Assembly: GCA_032622095.1 (NCBI GenBank)
Contig: CP136068.1
Location: 147,633,365-147,697,364, forward strand
DNA from: Siphonodentalium dalli
Taxonomy: Eukaryota; Mollusca; Scaphopoda; Gadilida; Siphonodentaliidae
Direction: 5' to 3'
DNA length: 64,000 nucleotides
A program made the position numbers and the translations under genes. Position 1 is the stretch's first letter. Each line of letters opens with the position of its first letter. The notes under the pieces were generated by a model that saw only the letters and a program-made list of their open reading frames with translations, was not told the origin of the DNA and made no database searches. This document shows, piece by piece, positions 20,254-31,424 of this stretch.

Positions 20254-21725
20254 TAGTCCAGGAGATATTGGTAGACCTCTGCACCCCACCCAGGACTCAA
20301 CTTCACCCCACTAATTTTCTTTCTTAATGTCTCTACTTATTGTTTTCGGTTGTTAACAAGAAAATAAAAGTGGCACCAGGTCTCTTTGATCGCCGTTATA
20401 GTAAAGATGACATCACATGCGGTCTTGTTTTCCGTTCGATTCGTTATGGTAATATACAACCCTTACAAATTAGCCAAAAATCCGACACAAAAAATCCAAT
20501 ATGGCGGCCAAGATGGCCACCGAAATGTGAAAATTTGCTATTTTAATAGAAATAGAAAAATCGCCGAAAATCGCTGATTTTAACATCAGTGAGAGTTATT
20601 GTCACGACAACTCCACACCTGCTTACTATTGTCAGTTGGAAACACTGAGGCGAAGAACTGTCCTCATATCACATCCAAATAAAAGTCCCCCAAATCCAAA
20701 ATGGCGCCCACAATGGCGGACAATTTTTGAAAAATCACGGAAATTCCCTCATTTTCACATCATTGGGCATTATTGTCGAGAAAACTCCAAACATGCTGAC
20801 AGTTGAGTTGTAAATACTGAGGTGAAGTAATTATCTTGTATCTGATAAAGGAAATTGTTTTCCAAATCGAAGATGGCGGCCAAAATGGCGTCCGAACTAT
20901 GAAAACAAGCTTACATTCCTTTACTTTCTTATTATGGGCGTTATTGTTACGCGAATTCTACCCATATGGAACATTGATATGAAGTATTCATACGGAACAT
21001 TGATATGAAGTATTCATTTGAGTTTGGCCAACTCTCACTGTCAAGATGGCAGCCAAACTGGCGGCAGAAATTGAAAAGAAGTCGAAATTGTCACATACTA
21101 ATTTCAACATTTTGTCATAATATCAATATGTATGGATTGGACGAAACGGTACATAAGCCATCTTTTAGTTCCAACATAGGTCGTCGCCTTCGAGAAAGAT
21201 GAAAACCCACAATAATCGCGATGTGGGTTTTCGAAATCCATTTTCCACTAAGCGCCGATAATGCCGGACCGTATATGGGTGCGCCGAATAGTCATATTAT
21301 GACTTCCAAGAATCAAAACAACAGTACCTGAGCTTATTCTGATTTTCCACATTCAGCATTATCTGGACCAGCATCCGTCTCGTCACATTAATATATCTCG
21401 CTCACACCAACACAGTTTTCTACAATTTTTGGTAGAATGGTCCCACTAATCGGAATGTTTCAAGCAACACATATGCCGGTGTCAAGCTCACGTGTTGGTC
21501 TCGAAAGCTGGGAATTCTTATCCTTATTATTGGCGAGCTTCATTCGTGGTATAAATCAGATGCTATATATGGGATATGAGCGTCTTCTTGCGTGATAAAC
21601 TAGAAAGGTATGCGGTCGATGCGTATACTAGCTTTCAGAAGGACCTCTCTGCGTATTTTTCAGATTTGGTTATCTAATTTAGATAACAAAATGTACATCT
21701 GGTGATCTTCCCATCCAGCCACTTT
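20254..21725 (+). repeat. Left arm of the long-TIR element, with repeated ATGGCGGC motifs
   Basis: Contains four blocks of the type CCAAGATGGCGGCCAAAATG near 20501, 20701, 20872 and 21043, spaced 170-200 bp. Each lies in a loosely conserved ~180-bp unit (CTTTACTTTCTTA, GTTATTGTCACGA, AACACTGAG). Homology to the right arm extends to GTACATCTGGTGATCTTCCC near 21720. No protein-coding content. Confidence 0.75.
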
Positions 21726-24112
21726 TTAATATATGGTTCATCAATTCACATACTCACGTACTGACGTAGCCGGACAACTTCTGTATGTGGCTTCGAATGT
21801 TGAAAGCCTGACATTTGACGGATGTCTTTCTGCTAAGGCGTAGAATACCATAATGCATACTACCCCACACTTCTTGACCATGATCATAAGAACAGTCCTG
21901 GTGGCGTTCAGCAATCGTCTCACCGTACAGATCCAAGCAGATAATAACAATACACGCGGTGCTTGTTTGTGGGCATGTGTCATGATAGTGGAAATGAAAT
22001 TGGACCATGACTGCACCGCCGCTTCGTTGGGTAGGTTTTAGATTCAGACATGATCTCATGTGGCTTTGCTTTCCTTGTATGGTAAGATTGTATCTTCCAA
22101 TCCCCACCCTGGCTGGGATGTAGTCTTAAGGACGATGCATTTGATAGTTGATAAGTCACACTCACGCTGGGTGGTTGGCGGTATGGTTCAAGAAAGTACA
22201 ATTCCATCAAAACAAGGGTGAACTGTTCAACGCGAAGAACATCTAGAGAAATGTTACTTTGATGAGATCTTGCATTCAGTTTAACCTACGTTGGGTACAC
22301 CAAGTGATTTCTTGGTAACATCACCATTCAAAACCATTGTCCTGCATGAGACATATTAACCACTATATTCTAAAGTTATATAATATAAAGCTATATTATC
22401 ATAAAGGTCACGTTCACCAACGTCCACATCCATTGCCATCGAGACTATAAATTGTTCTTTAAACACACAGTGAAATAAATGCACCACAGTTCCTGACATT
22501 TTCTTGAATAATACCGCCCACATACTGGCACTAACCATGAGAGAGGATAACAGCAATGCATACCATCATTCCATAAAGACATTATCCTTTAGCCCCATCC
22601 GACTGTTCTGGGGAGGCTAGGATAGTATTATCCAGACAAAATCATACGTCTGGTCAAGTTGATTCAGAACGGCCTTGAAACGGATGTGGAAATACAATGT
22701 TACGACACAAAAAACACCAACACGCATGATATTTTATATCTGAAACATACACCTGGTGTATGGGGTGTATACCGTGGCCCATTTCAGTCCCACTGTCATC
22801 GCGCATGTCCACAAACTAGCACGGTGAGTATTGTTCTTCTCTGCTGTGAGCTATTCGACGAGACGACTGCGGGACGTCACACAGTTTGCTTAGGATCATG
22901 GTCAAGAAGTGTGGATAGTCAGCGTGACGGTGATATATTTACATGCATAAGTAAGTTTTGTAGGAATTATACTAATTCTCTTTTATACATGCTTTTTACT
23001 TGTTTTAAACCTAATAATCTGTCTAATCAACCTAGCACTCTTAAATCACTTGACTATCTTGTTCTTATCTTTTAGCCCAACCCAATCCCAATCCAAATAT
23101 AAACCAGCCCAATAACTAAATTAACGCATTACCGCGTAGTAATCTTTCCCGCTAAATAAAATAGTGCGAACAAAATCAAACAGGACGTTTGCAAACAATT
23201 ATGTTTAAATCATAAAGTATATTTTATCTTTACAAAACTACAATGTAGATTTAAGTAAAATGAAACTGTATTACAATTACTAAAACATCCAGGACCTAAA
23301 TCTTTCCAAATTGGTGAGTTCGTATGTGTTTTATGTACCAATTCGTTGATTGTGTATTGTGATGTTTTAACCCAATTTCGTCCCATATATTTATTCATCT
23401 TTAGTTTTGTCCATCCATAACTAAGTAAGTCCCTTTCCATATGGATGGATCACTATATAAATGGTAACCAGTAATTATTCCCTTTGTGTGTTATTTTAAA
23501 TTTTACTCTTTTATAAAACTTCCAATAACTTAGAAAGTTGCATTATGGGAAGTCTCCATTCTGGAGCCTTTAAATATTTATATACAGTTTGGTTTTTATT
23601 TCCAGTAACAATGGAAATGGTTAATATATTATTTATATTGGAAGGTATTTCTCTTTCCCATATGCTTTTATACTTTGTTTTGGAAAAGTGCATTTTATAT
23701 TCTAGGGTAATACTTGGAATTCTTGGAATACTAGGAATCATGGAGATAGCAGAAATTAGATGTATAGCTCATCCATCATCATTCATTTGTTTTGTGGTGT
23801 ACGTCCAGCATGTTGCATGGCCATATATTCGTCTCATCGGTGTCATACTATACATGTGTCAGTGTGCTGTTCAGATTGTGATTCATTGAGATTAACAGAA
23901 TACAGAATGTAATTCTATAAATATTCTCATTATGCACCCCAACGCCCCTACATCAGAAACTCACAGGTTACGAAGCGTGGAAGACATTAAATTGGTTATT
24001 CTTGTTTTATAAATGTATAAAACTCTATGGATCGGGATTGAGATATCTCGTGAACTATTGGTTAGACCGACTGAGAGACATATAGCCGAGTTACATATTC
24101 CATAGGGCTTTA
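21726..24112. other. Interior of the long-TIR element, with an inverted pair and possible 5' LTR
   Basis: 21745-22060 read on the minus strand matches about 22735-22930 on the plus strand (ACA.GCCCACAAAC.AGCAC, GAGACGA.TGC..GACG.CA, GATCATGGTCAAGAAGTGTGG), giving an inverted pair of ~200 bp. Both read as CPQTST-containing frames but no domain is recognised. 23100-24112 should include the Gypsy 5' LTR, since a primer-binding site follows at 24113; a TATA-like TATAAAT lies near 23915. The LTR start was not found. Confidence 0.5.
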
Positions 24113-24170
24113 TTGGCGCCCAACGTGGGGTTCGAACCCACTACGCTCCGAGATTATGCATGTGTCTCTT
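24113..24170 (+). promoter_or_regulatory. tRNA-Lys-type primer-binding site, or antisense tRNA relic
   Basis: TGGCGCCCAACGTGGGG at about 24113-24129 is the standard complement of the tRNA-Lys 3' end, used for first-strand priming by many retroelements. The match to an antisense tRNA continues with TTCGAACCCAC and GAGATTA as far as ~24160, longer than the usual 18 nt. It sits 1.1 kb before the gag start. The alternative is a tRNA-derived SINE head on the minus strand. Confidence 0.6.
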
Positions 24171-25228
24171 TAAGTGAGAGGAACCTCAGCCCAACGATCC
24201 AACGATTCGTGACGTCATCGAACTTCGTGGTCCTTGGATTTGATGACATTTTGCGAAGTGCGCGAACATTTTTGCCGAATTTTGAACTGTGTCGTGATTG
24301 TGGAGTGAAATAACTCTTTCCAGCTCGGAACAGAACGTTGTATGCTGACATTTAGTAGTAAGGTGCTAAGGAAAGCGATAGAAATTCTAAGAAAACTGGG
24401 ATGTTCATTTATTGTTTGACTTTGAAATGTATGCTATATTTAGAATTTGGTGATTCCGTGTGACGTCATAGCCAGCTGATTGTGTAAACACAAATTGACT
24501 GGGATTATTTTGTGTGTCATAAATGTACTGTGACAGTTTGTAATTGCAAAATTGCCATATAAATTTATAAAACAGGTTTATAACTAAATAGGTATGGCCT
24601 GGATGTATTCTTTCACTTAAATAGGTGATAAATTAGTGAAAAGTAAATAAATTTTCTTTTAAAACTTTTGAGATAAAAGTCAATTTTTCAATTGGCCATA
24701 AACTCCCCTGCCAAGTCTAGTATTTGGTAAACTTAACCCGTCTCAGCCAAGTCTGTTCTTGGACTTGGAAATTTTTCTAGCTTTTCTGTGATATTCTTTT
24801 CTGTGATATTCTTCTTAACATGTCCCTCAGCACTTGTTTGTTTTTACTAACCATTGACCATGTTGTGTTTAACTGAACGTTAACTTGTACGACATAGGAA
24901 GACGGTGACATTTGGTACGTTTCAGGTTTGAATTTCTTTGTTCAAATTATTCTAGTTAGTACGTTTCAGCACTCAATTTAGTTGACGTCAACAATAATTT
25001 GGACTTCATTTAATTTTCTGAAATTAAATTTCCAGATTTAATTGATAGCTGTTAGACGTAATTAAATTTAATTATAAATTTTTCAGAAATTATTAATGCA
25101 GTTTCGACTTGTAGAAATTTTCATTAGATTTAATCTTTCAGTGACGTCCGACTAATTGTAATAATTTCAGATTAATTTTTGAAACAAATCTTTCTTATTC
25201 TGAATAATTAATTAGTTAGAGTTTAAGA
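24171..25228 (+). other. Gypsy leader region
   Basis: Non-coding, AT-rich, with short repeated words (TTTTCTGTGATATTCTT twice at 24783-24815). No other structure seen. Confidence 0.5.
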
Positions 25229-26400
25229 ATGGGTGAAGAAGATCCTGATGGTTTGAAAATGTTTAAAAACATGATGGAAGGTTTTCAGCAGATGGGTTTT
25301 TCCCCAAAAGCTAAATCGGCAGGGGACTTCCAGAAATGGTTTCAAACTTTACAGGGTGTACAGGAAGAACCCGAGGTTCAACGTGAACCAGAATATAAAG
25401 ATTATAGACAGCCCGAACGACAAGTAGTCGTTAGAAATCCTGCTTATATTTCTCAATTTTCAGGGGACCAGAAGTCAGATTCGAGCTTCAACATGTGGAA
25501 ATATGAAGTTAATTGCATGTTATCATCTAGAGTTTCAGAATCTGAGGTTTTATATGCCATTCGAAAGTCTTTGCACGGAGAAGCGGCAAGAGTCGTCATG
25601 AGATTGGGCAAAGACGTTTCAGTTCCAGATATTGTTGATAAATTTCAGCATCATTATGGTGACATCCAGTCACAGGAAAGTCTTACTGGGAATTTCTTCA
25701 TTGCTAAGCAGGGTCCAGCAGAATCAGTTGTCGATTGGGGTACTCGTTTGGAGGAACTTTTCTCCAAGATGACCATGCTGAAACAGATGATGCCGACGTC
25801 CTAAAATGAACTTTTGAAAAATCGTTTCTTTGAAAGTTTGCAGCAAGAGTTAAAATATGTTTCGGCTTACAAAATGAGGGAGTGCCGAGGTTATAATGAG
25901 CCACTTTCTTCGCTACGTCTCATCGAGCAAGAACATTCTTCTTCTAAACAGAAGGCATCCAATTTTTCTGGTGCCACTTGCAAAGCTTCTGTTTCAGTTG
26001 ATGCTGATTAATTGGACACAATATTATCCCAACTTTCAGCATTAACCCAGAAAGTCAATCGATTGGAGAATAAACAGCAATCCCCTCATATTTCTATCCA
26101 GGATGATAACCGTGTATGGATAACAGTATTGAGGAAGAGCTAGAGGTGGTTTCGACAGAGGAGATAGGAGAGGTAACGGTGCAGTTTCAAATAATTTCGC
26201 CAGAGACCAAGCTGCAGCTTCAAATATTGTTGATACTTCTCGAGTTACAGAGCGGTTTCCACTTTGTTATGGGTGCAATACTTACCCATATTCCTCCTTT
26301 TGTAGAAGACCCTGTGGTGGATATTCCAGAGGTCGAGGAAATTATAACAGAGGGCCCCTTTACCCAACAAACCGGCCAAAAACTGCCAAATAAAGCTGCA
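25229..26400 (+). pseudogene. Gypsy Gag, PNMA/retrotransposon-gag type
   Basis: ATG at 25229 gives MGEEDPDGLKMFKNMMEG. The capsid-like core follows: YISQFSGDQKSDSSFNMWKY, YAIRKSLHGEAARVVMRLG, YGDIQSQESLTGNFF, SVVDWGTRLEEL. This is the retrotransposon Gag pattern shared with vertebrate PNMA genes. TAA at 25802-25804 is an in-frame stop; reading continues NELLKNRFFESLQQELKYV to a second stop at 26009-26011. After a frameshift come Arg/Gly-rich text (GGFDRGDRRGNG) and PLCYGCNTY, a likely nucleocapsid. The protein would package element RNA into particles. Confidence 0.78.
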
Positions 26401-26499
26401 ACAGCCTAAATTATCTTGGGTCTGTCTCAATAAAACCATACAAATATGGATATCATTGGAACCGGTTCATTGACCACATTGTGATGGTCACAGTTATGC

Positions 26500-26665
26500 C
26501 CTGTGCCAATGCACTCTCTTATATATGCGAGTCGACCATAGGTCGCCTCGCATATATAAGATAATGCATTGGCCTAAACAAATCTTTTTTTAACACTTTT
26601 TACCATTGTTTCTTACAACAATTTTATAATTTTTTCTTGTTAAACTATTAAAGATATATGACAAA
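26500..26665. mobile_element. Hairpin MITE fragment inside Gypsy
   Basis: CCTGTGCCAATGCACTCTC...GATAATGCATTGGCCTAA is the hairpin end seen in full at 38736-39158. It is followed by the T-rich core (TTTACCATTGTTTC). Only one hairpin is present. It lies between gag and protease of the Gypsy element and so inserted later, or came with a rearrangement. Confidence 0.65.
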
Positions 26666-26699
26666 GGATCGACCATAGATGAGAAGGACAATAGTTCCC

Positions 26700-27450
26700 A
26701 AAATAAGACCCCAGCTGGTTTGCATGGAGAAATAACAGAATCTGTTGTTACAATTTCAGGAAATAATTGTTACGCTCTTTTAGACACATGTAGTACAGTT
26801 AGCAGCATAGGTGAATCATTTTACAGGAACAAGTTAAATTTACAGCCTTACAATCCATTTTAAACATTGAGTGTGCCGAAGGAGAATGTTTACCATATAT
26901 GGGTTTCATTGAAGCAGAAGTTTTTGTTCCTAGATGTTCAGATATCAAAACCACAGTCTTGTATTTTCCTCATTGTGCCTGACAGTAAATTTAATTATCA
27001 TACTCCTGTTCTTTTAGGAACAAACACTCTTAAGGTTTTTCTTAAACATGTCGAGGAAGCTAATGGCCAAAGATTTCTTCAGAAAACCAACTTAGATACT
27101 CCTTGGTATTTTGCTTTCAGATGTATTTCTTTGCGTGATCGGGAGTTGAAGAAGAATAATTTTAAATTAGGTATTGTGAAGAGTGCAGCTCCGGGTAATA
27201 TTATTTTACATCCAAATACATCAAAGACCACAAAATACAATATAACCCTACTTGTGCTATATTTCAGCATTCTTCGGATGATCAGAAAATGGACGGAATA
27301 GAAATTGCTTCTTTTATTTTGAAATATAATCCTTCCACAGATGAACCTGTTCATGTGCATCTCAGTAACTTTAGTACGAGAACCATAAATATTTCTCCTC
27401 ATTCTGTGATTTGCTCTACTCAGCCAGTGAAGGTCGAATGCGATTTGTAG
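26700..27450 (+). pseudogene. Gypsy protease and spacer
   Basis: Retropepsin-like text NNCYALLDTCSTVSSIG at about 26760-26815. The usual active-site triad Asp-Thr-Gly reads Asp-Thr-Cys here, which would impair activity. A stop follows near 26862 and the frame reopens at 26867-27301 (VPDSKFNYHTPVLLGTNTL, the flap and C-terminal part of such proteases). A frameshift near 27300 leads into SFILKYNPSTDEPVHVHLSN, the linker to RT. Confidence 0.65.
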
Positions 27451-27495
27451 ACTTCAAAGGAAGATGCAGATCTACCATTCTTTAACCAGATAAAT

Positions 27496-28287
27496 TTGAA
27501 TCAAGATTCATTGACGGCAGAAGAGATCCGACAAGCATTTGATTTTATAAAACAATTTCCAGATGTTTTTTCTTTAAGTGATTTTGATCTTGGTCACTAT
27601 ACTGGTGTTAAGCATGATATTAATTTGACAGATAACAAACCTGTTAAGCAGAGGCCGAGAATATTAGCACCAGGATTAGTTGACGAGGTTCGTGATTACT
27701 TACATCAATTGTTGACTGCCGGAATAATTAGACGGTCAAGGAGTCCTTACTCATCCAATGTTGTTGTTTGTCGTCGTTTCAGTGGGAAGCTACGTCTATG
27801 TGTGGATTATAGGGATATTAATAAGAAAACTATACAAGATGCTTATTGTTTACCCATTATTGAAGATATTTTACATAGTTTGTCAAATTCCAATTGTGTT
27901 AGCAGTCTGGATTTCCAGCAGGAGGTCATAGAGGAGCACAAAAAGTACACAGCATTTACTGCTGGAAATATTGGATTTGTTGAGTTTCAGAGGGTGCCTC
28001 AAGAAATGCGGGGATCGCCTGCTAGTTTCCAAAGAATGATGGAACATTGTTTGGACGGCCTGGTTAATAATATATGTTACATTTATTTGGATGATATTTG
28101 TGTACCAGCTTCAATCTTTCAGGAGATGATAGACCGACTTAAACTTATATTTCAGAGATTACGTGAATGCAATTTAAAACTTTCGTCTTCAAAATGTACA
28201 TGTTTAGTAATTAAATATTTGGGGCATGTTGTTTCAGAAGCTGGGATAGAAGCTGATATTGACAAAGTCGAGAAAGTTGTGAATTGA
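27496..28287 (+). CDS. Gypsy reverse transcriptase
   Basis: 263 codons open. Motifs: FPDVFSLSDFDLGHY at the start, KQRPRILAPG near 51, GIIRRSRSPYSSNVV at 76-90, LRLCVDYRDIN at 99-109, catalytic Asp139 in SSLDFQQEV, YTAFTAG near 152, RGSPASFQRMM at 172-182, YLDD at 197-200, KYLGHVVSEAGI near 240. Between Asp139 and EEHKKYTAF about four residues of the usual SGYHQV segment are missing, probably a small in-frame deletion that would disable the palm. The frame ends in TGA just before TPNTPEEVRKFLGF. Confidence 0.85.
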   Translation: MNQDSLTAEEIRQAFDFIKQFPDVFSLSDFDLGHYTGVKHDINLTDNKPVKQRPRILAPGLVDEVRDYLHQLLTAGIIRRSRSPYSSNVVVCRRFSGKLRLCVDYRDINKKTIQDAYCLPIIEDILHSLSNSNCVSSLDFQQEVIEEHKKYTAFTAGNIGFVEFQRVPQEMRGSPASFQRMMEHCLDGLVNNICYIYLDDICVPASIFQEMIDRLKLIFQRLRECNLKLSSSKCTCLVIKYLGHVVSEAGIEADIDKVEKVVN

Positions 28288-29182
28288 CAGACTCCAAACA
28301 CTCCAGAGGAAGTTCGTAAATTTTTGGGATTTTCAGGATATTAAAAAAAATTCTTTAATAGCAAAGCCACTTACATATTTTGTAACCCCTACTAATCATG
28401 GGAAACAGAAGAGCAAGAAGAAATCCAATTATAACGGTAAATCGTCTTGGGGTGAGGAACAAGAAAAATCATTTTCTCGTCTTAAAGAATGTCTTTCGTC
28501 CCCTCCTGTTTTAGGTTTTGCATATTTCTCATTGCCATTTGAAGTGCACACAGATGCGAGTCAAAACGGATTGGGAGCTGTGCTTTACCAAAAGCAGAAT
28601 GGGATTATCAGAGTTATCTCTTATGCGAGCAGAGGAACGACGGCAGCTGAGAAGTCATATCCAGCCAACAAACTAGAATTCTTGGCGTTGAAATGGGCTG
28701 TCACTGAAAAATGTTGTGATTACTTGTACAATCATAAATTTGTTGTTTTTACAGATTCCAATCCTCTCACTTATGTACTGAGCAGTGGCAAATTAGATGC
28801 TACGGGGCATAGATGGTTGGCTGCTATAAATGCTTTTAATTTTGAAATTATTTATCGACCAGGGAAATCCAATGCTGATGCACATGGTTTGTCGAGATTG
28901 CCACAATATAATGTTGAATTGGATAAAATCAGTTCCTATTCCATTTCAGCCATTTGTAAATCTTTACAGGTTACACAGCCTTTTGTAGAATCACTTTGTA
29001 TGTCTACATATGTCGCTGACAGTTTAGATGATGGCTGTAGTACAGACATGGATATCATGACACACACAGATTGGAGGCAGATGCAAGAGAGAGATTCTAT
29101 TTTAGGACCGTGGATGAAGGCAGTTAGAAGTGGTGTTAAACCGATCAGAAATACTTTTCTTTTAGGAATTTTGATTCTTTAA
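28288..29182 (+). pseudogene. Gypsy RNase H and spacer
   Basis: After the connection TPEEVRKFLGFSGY (28300-28340, frame broken) the open part 28532-29182 has the RNase H motifs HTDASQNGLGAVLYQ, SYPANKLEFLALKWAV and FTDSNPLTYV (Asp, Glu, Asp), then RPGKSNADAHGLSRLP. This removes RNA from the RNA/DNA hybrid. The spacer DWRQMQERDSILGPW precedes the integrase. Confidence 0.85.
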
Positions 29183-29560
29183 AATTCCAGTGAGGTGTGT
29201 TATACAGGGATACTCATGCATTTATTAATACTGTTTAAACTTCATTACATACAGACATATGGCGTCCTGGAAAAGAAAGAACCATTTCATTGATTAAGCA
29301 GAGATTTTATTGGCCTGGCATAGACAGTGCGGTGGAGAATTTTATTTAACAGTGTCCCCGATGCTTGAGAAGGAATTCGCCGACGGATGCCAGAGCCAAG
29401 CTAGTTTCTATTTCCACGACCCAGCCCGTGGAACTTGTCTGTATTGATTATGGTCTTCTCCTTAGCAGATAGGCATCTGTCAAAGGGAATGAGACCGATA
29501 TATACCTTGGAAACACTGCCGAAGTTGTTCACGTGTGCCAATACGTTCGCTAAGTTTGTG
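29183..29560 (+). pseudogene. Gypsy integrase N-terminal part, truncated
   Basis: Fragments in one frame with stops: ERTISLIKQRFYWPGIDSAV then CPRCLRRNSP (the Cys half of the HHCC zinc finger) and QPVELVCIDYG (the first Asp of the DDE core). The rest of the catalytic core is absent because the right arm of the long-TIR element starts near 29590. Confidence 0.75.
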
Positions 29561-29589
29561 AATTGAACCATCTATTGAGAAGTGACTAG

Positions 29590-31320
29590 TTAACTGGGAA
29601 GTTCGCCAGTGTACATGTCGTTATCCCCATTGGGTATGAGAAAGACATACATAGAGATGACCGTATGTACGCTCGTATGACCATATGCCTTTCTAGTCCA
29701 ATATGACGAACAAATCCTATATTTAGCAAGTATTTAAAATCTTAAGCCAAACACCGGAAAATTAGTTGTTTGAAACGTTATGATTAGAGGGACCCTTCTC
29801 TCAGGAAGTGTTGAATACTTTGTCGGTTTGAGCTACCTAGATCTATCACGCAAAGAAATGGAAACTGGTCCAGATCATTAAGGACGTGGCAAATCAGAAT
29901 TTGTTACCAGATGGAAAGAGCTATAAGGTAATTGTTCTAATGTGGCTATTCGGCGCACCTACGGTTACGGCCATTATCGGCGCGAAGTGTCGAATGGATT
30001 TCGAAATGCCACATTGAGATACTAAGTGAGGGTTTTCGTACATCCAGAAGGATACGAGCAATGTTATGAGCTTTGATACGTTTTAAGTTGAACTAATAGA
30101 TGGATTGTGTAGAGTTTCGTCCATACATATCGATATTATGACAAATAGTTTAAATTTGTATGTGAAAATATCGATTTCTTTTCAATTTCTGGCCTCCAGT
30201 TTAGCTGCCATCTTGACCTTGAGTATCAATTGCCAAACTCAAATGAATACTTCATATCAATATTCCATATCAGCATGTAATGGTGTGTAGAAGTGGGTAG
30301 AATTCGCGAAACAATAACGCCCATCGTAAGAAAGTAAAGGAATGTAGGCGTGATTTTAAATATCGGTTGCCATTTTGGCCACCATCTTAGATTTGGAAAA
30401 CCATTTCTTGCATGCGATGAAAGGTAATTACTTCACCACAGTATATTCATTGTGGGCGCCATTTTGCATTTGAGGGACTTTTATTTGGATGCAATAAAAG
30501 GACAGTTATTCAACTCAGTGTTCCCAACTCACAATAGTAAGCAGGTGTGGAGTTATCGTGACAATAACTCTCACTGATGTTAAAATCAGCGATTATCGGC
30601 GATTTTTCTATTTCTGGTGGCCATTTTGGCCGCCATCTTGGATTTGGATGAATATTCCTCAACTCAGGTATAAGAGGAATCCTAGCCAGGGTATCTCCTA
30701 CACATATATAATCATGGCTGGAGTAATAATAGCCATAACACTCGTTGATTCGAAACAGACGTTGCGTTATGAGCGTCGTTTTGGCTTTGCTCGGATTATA
30801 CCGGCATTTGCGAAAACGTGATATCGGACAAAAATGTCCGGCAAAGCAATGTATATCATGGTCCCCGTGTATTCGCCAATGATTCTTCTAGACGATAAAT
30901 TTATAAAATCGCGTCAAGATGCCAACATTTTCCCACAGAGACAAACGAAATGTTGTGAAATGTCCGAAAAATAGCAAACTTTCACATTTCGGCGGCCATC
31001 TTGGCCGCCATATTCGATTTTTGTGTCGGATTTTTGGCTAATTTGTAAGGATTGTATATTACCATAACGAATCGAAGGGGAAACAAGGCCGCATGTGACA
31101 TCATCTTCACTGTAACGGCGATCAAATAGATCTGGTGCATATAAAAATAATGGCCGCCGTGATGGACGCCATCTTGTCTGGAGTCTTTGCGGCCACTTTT
31201 TTCTTGTTAACACTGGTTAACAACCGAAACAAATTATAGGAGACATTAAGAAAGAAAATTGGTGGGGTGAAGTTGAGTCCTGGGGGTGCAGAGGTCTACC
31301 AAAAAATATCTCCTGGACTA
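29590..31320 (-). repeat. Right arm of the long-TIR element
   Basis: Inverse of 20254-21725, with an extra ~350 bp at about 30650-31000 absent on the left. Key matches include CGCCGATAATGGCCG, GATATGAAGTATTCATTTGA, CTCACTGATGTTAAAATCAG and CATAACGAATCGAA. The ATGGCGGC-type blocks recur. Confidence 0.78.
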
Positions 31321-31424
31321 TTAGAACTGAGTAAATTATTGACGACGTGAGCAGCATGTGTACTGTTGCCACACACGTTAAAGGCACGCGCGGCGTTCGT
31401 TGCAGAAATATTCATCTTTGTTCA
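31321..31424. repeat. Right host flank of the long-TIR element
   Basis: TTAGAACTGAGTAAATTATT, ACGTGAGCA and TGCCACACAC match the second half of the intact repeat at 33430-33495. Confidence 0.7.

Larger units (their letters stand above)
24113..29560 (+). mobile_element. Ty3/Gypsy LTR retrotransposon, decayed, 3' end lost
   Basis: Order: primer-binding site, 1.1-kb leader, gag, protease, RT, RNase H, integrase zinc finger and core start. This RT-RNase H-integrase order defines Ty3/Gypsy. Each domain is open for long stretches, with stops or frameshifts between. It ends inside the integrase core where the right arm of the long-TIR element begins, so the 3' LTR is missing. A hairpin MITE interrupts it at about 26500-26660. 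Confidence 0.85.
20254..31320. mobile_element. 11-kb element with 1.5-1.7-kb terminal inverted repeats and TTA duplication
   Basis: Ends TAGTCCAGGAGATATT ... AATATCTCCTGGACTA. Left arm 20254 to about 21725 and right arm about 29590-31320 align in inverse order throughout. Flanks read GTCTTA|element|TTAGAACTGAG. The repeat at 33405-33440 reads GTCTTAAAACTGAG without any insert, so TTA was duplicated. A 3-bp TTA/TAA duplication is typical of PIF/Harbinger-like transposons, but no transposase was found inside. The interior holds a decayed Ty3/Gypsy element. Confidence 0.75.

Noticed and set aside
21741-23075. CPQTST-containing frames as a transposase
   Set aside because: They form an inverted repeat pair and no transposase motif (DDE/D, HTH) is visible.
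23210-23889. Minus- and plus-strand frames near 23.2-23.9 kb as LINE or membrane protein genes
   Set aside because: Some text looks LINE-like, but no RT, endonuclease or knuckle motif is present.
24113-24190. Functional tRNA gene on the minus strand
   Set aside because: The T-arm and acceptor 3' strand fit, but the 5' acceptor strand, D-arm and a 7-base anticodon loop do not, and CCA is encoded. Primer-binding site or relic preferred.
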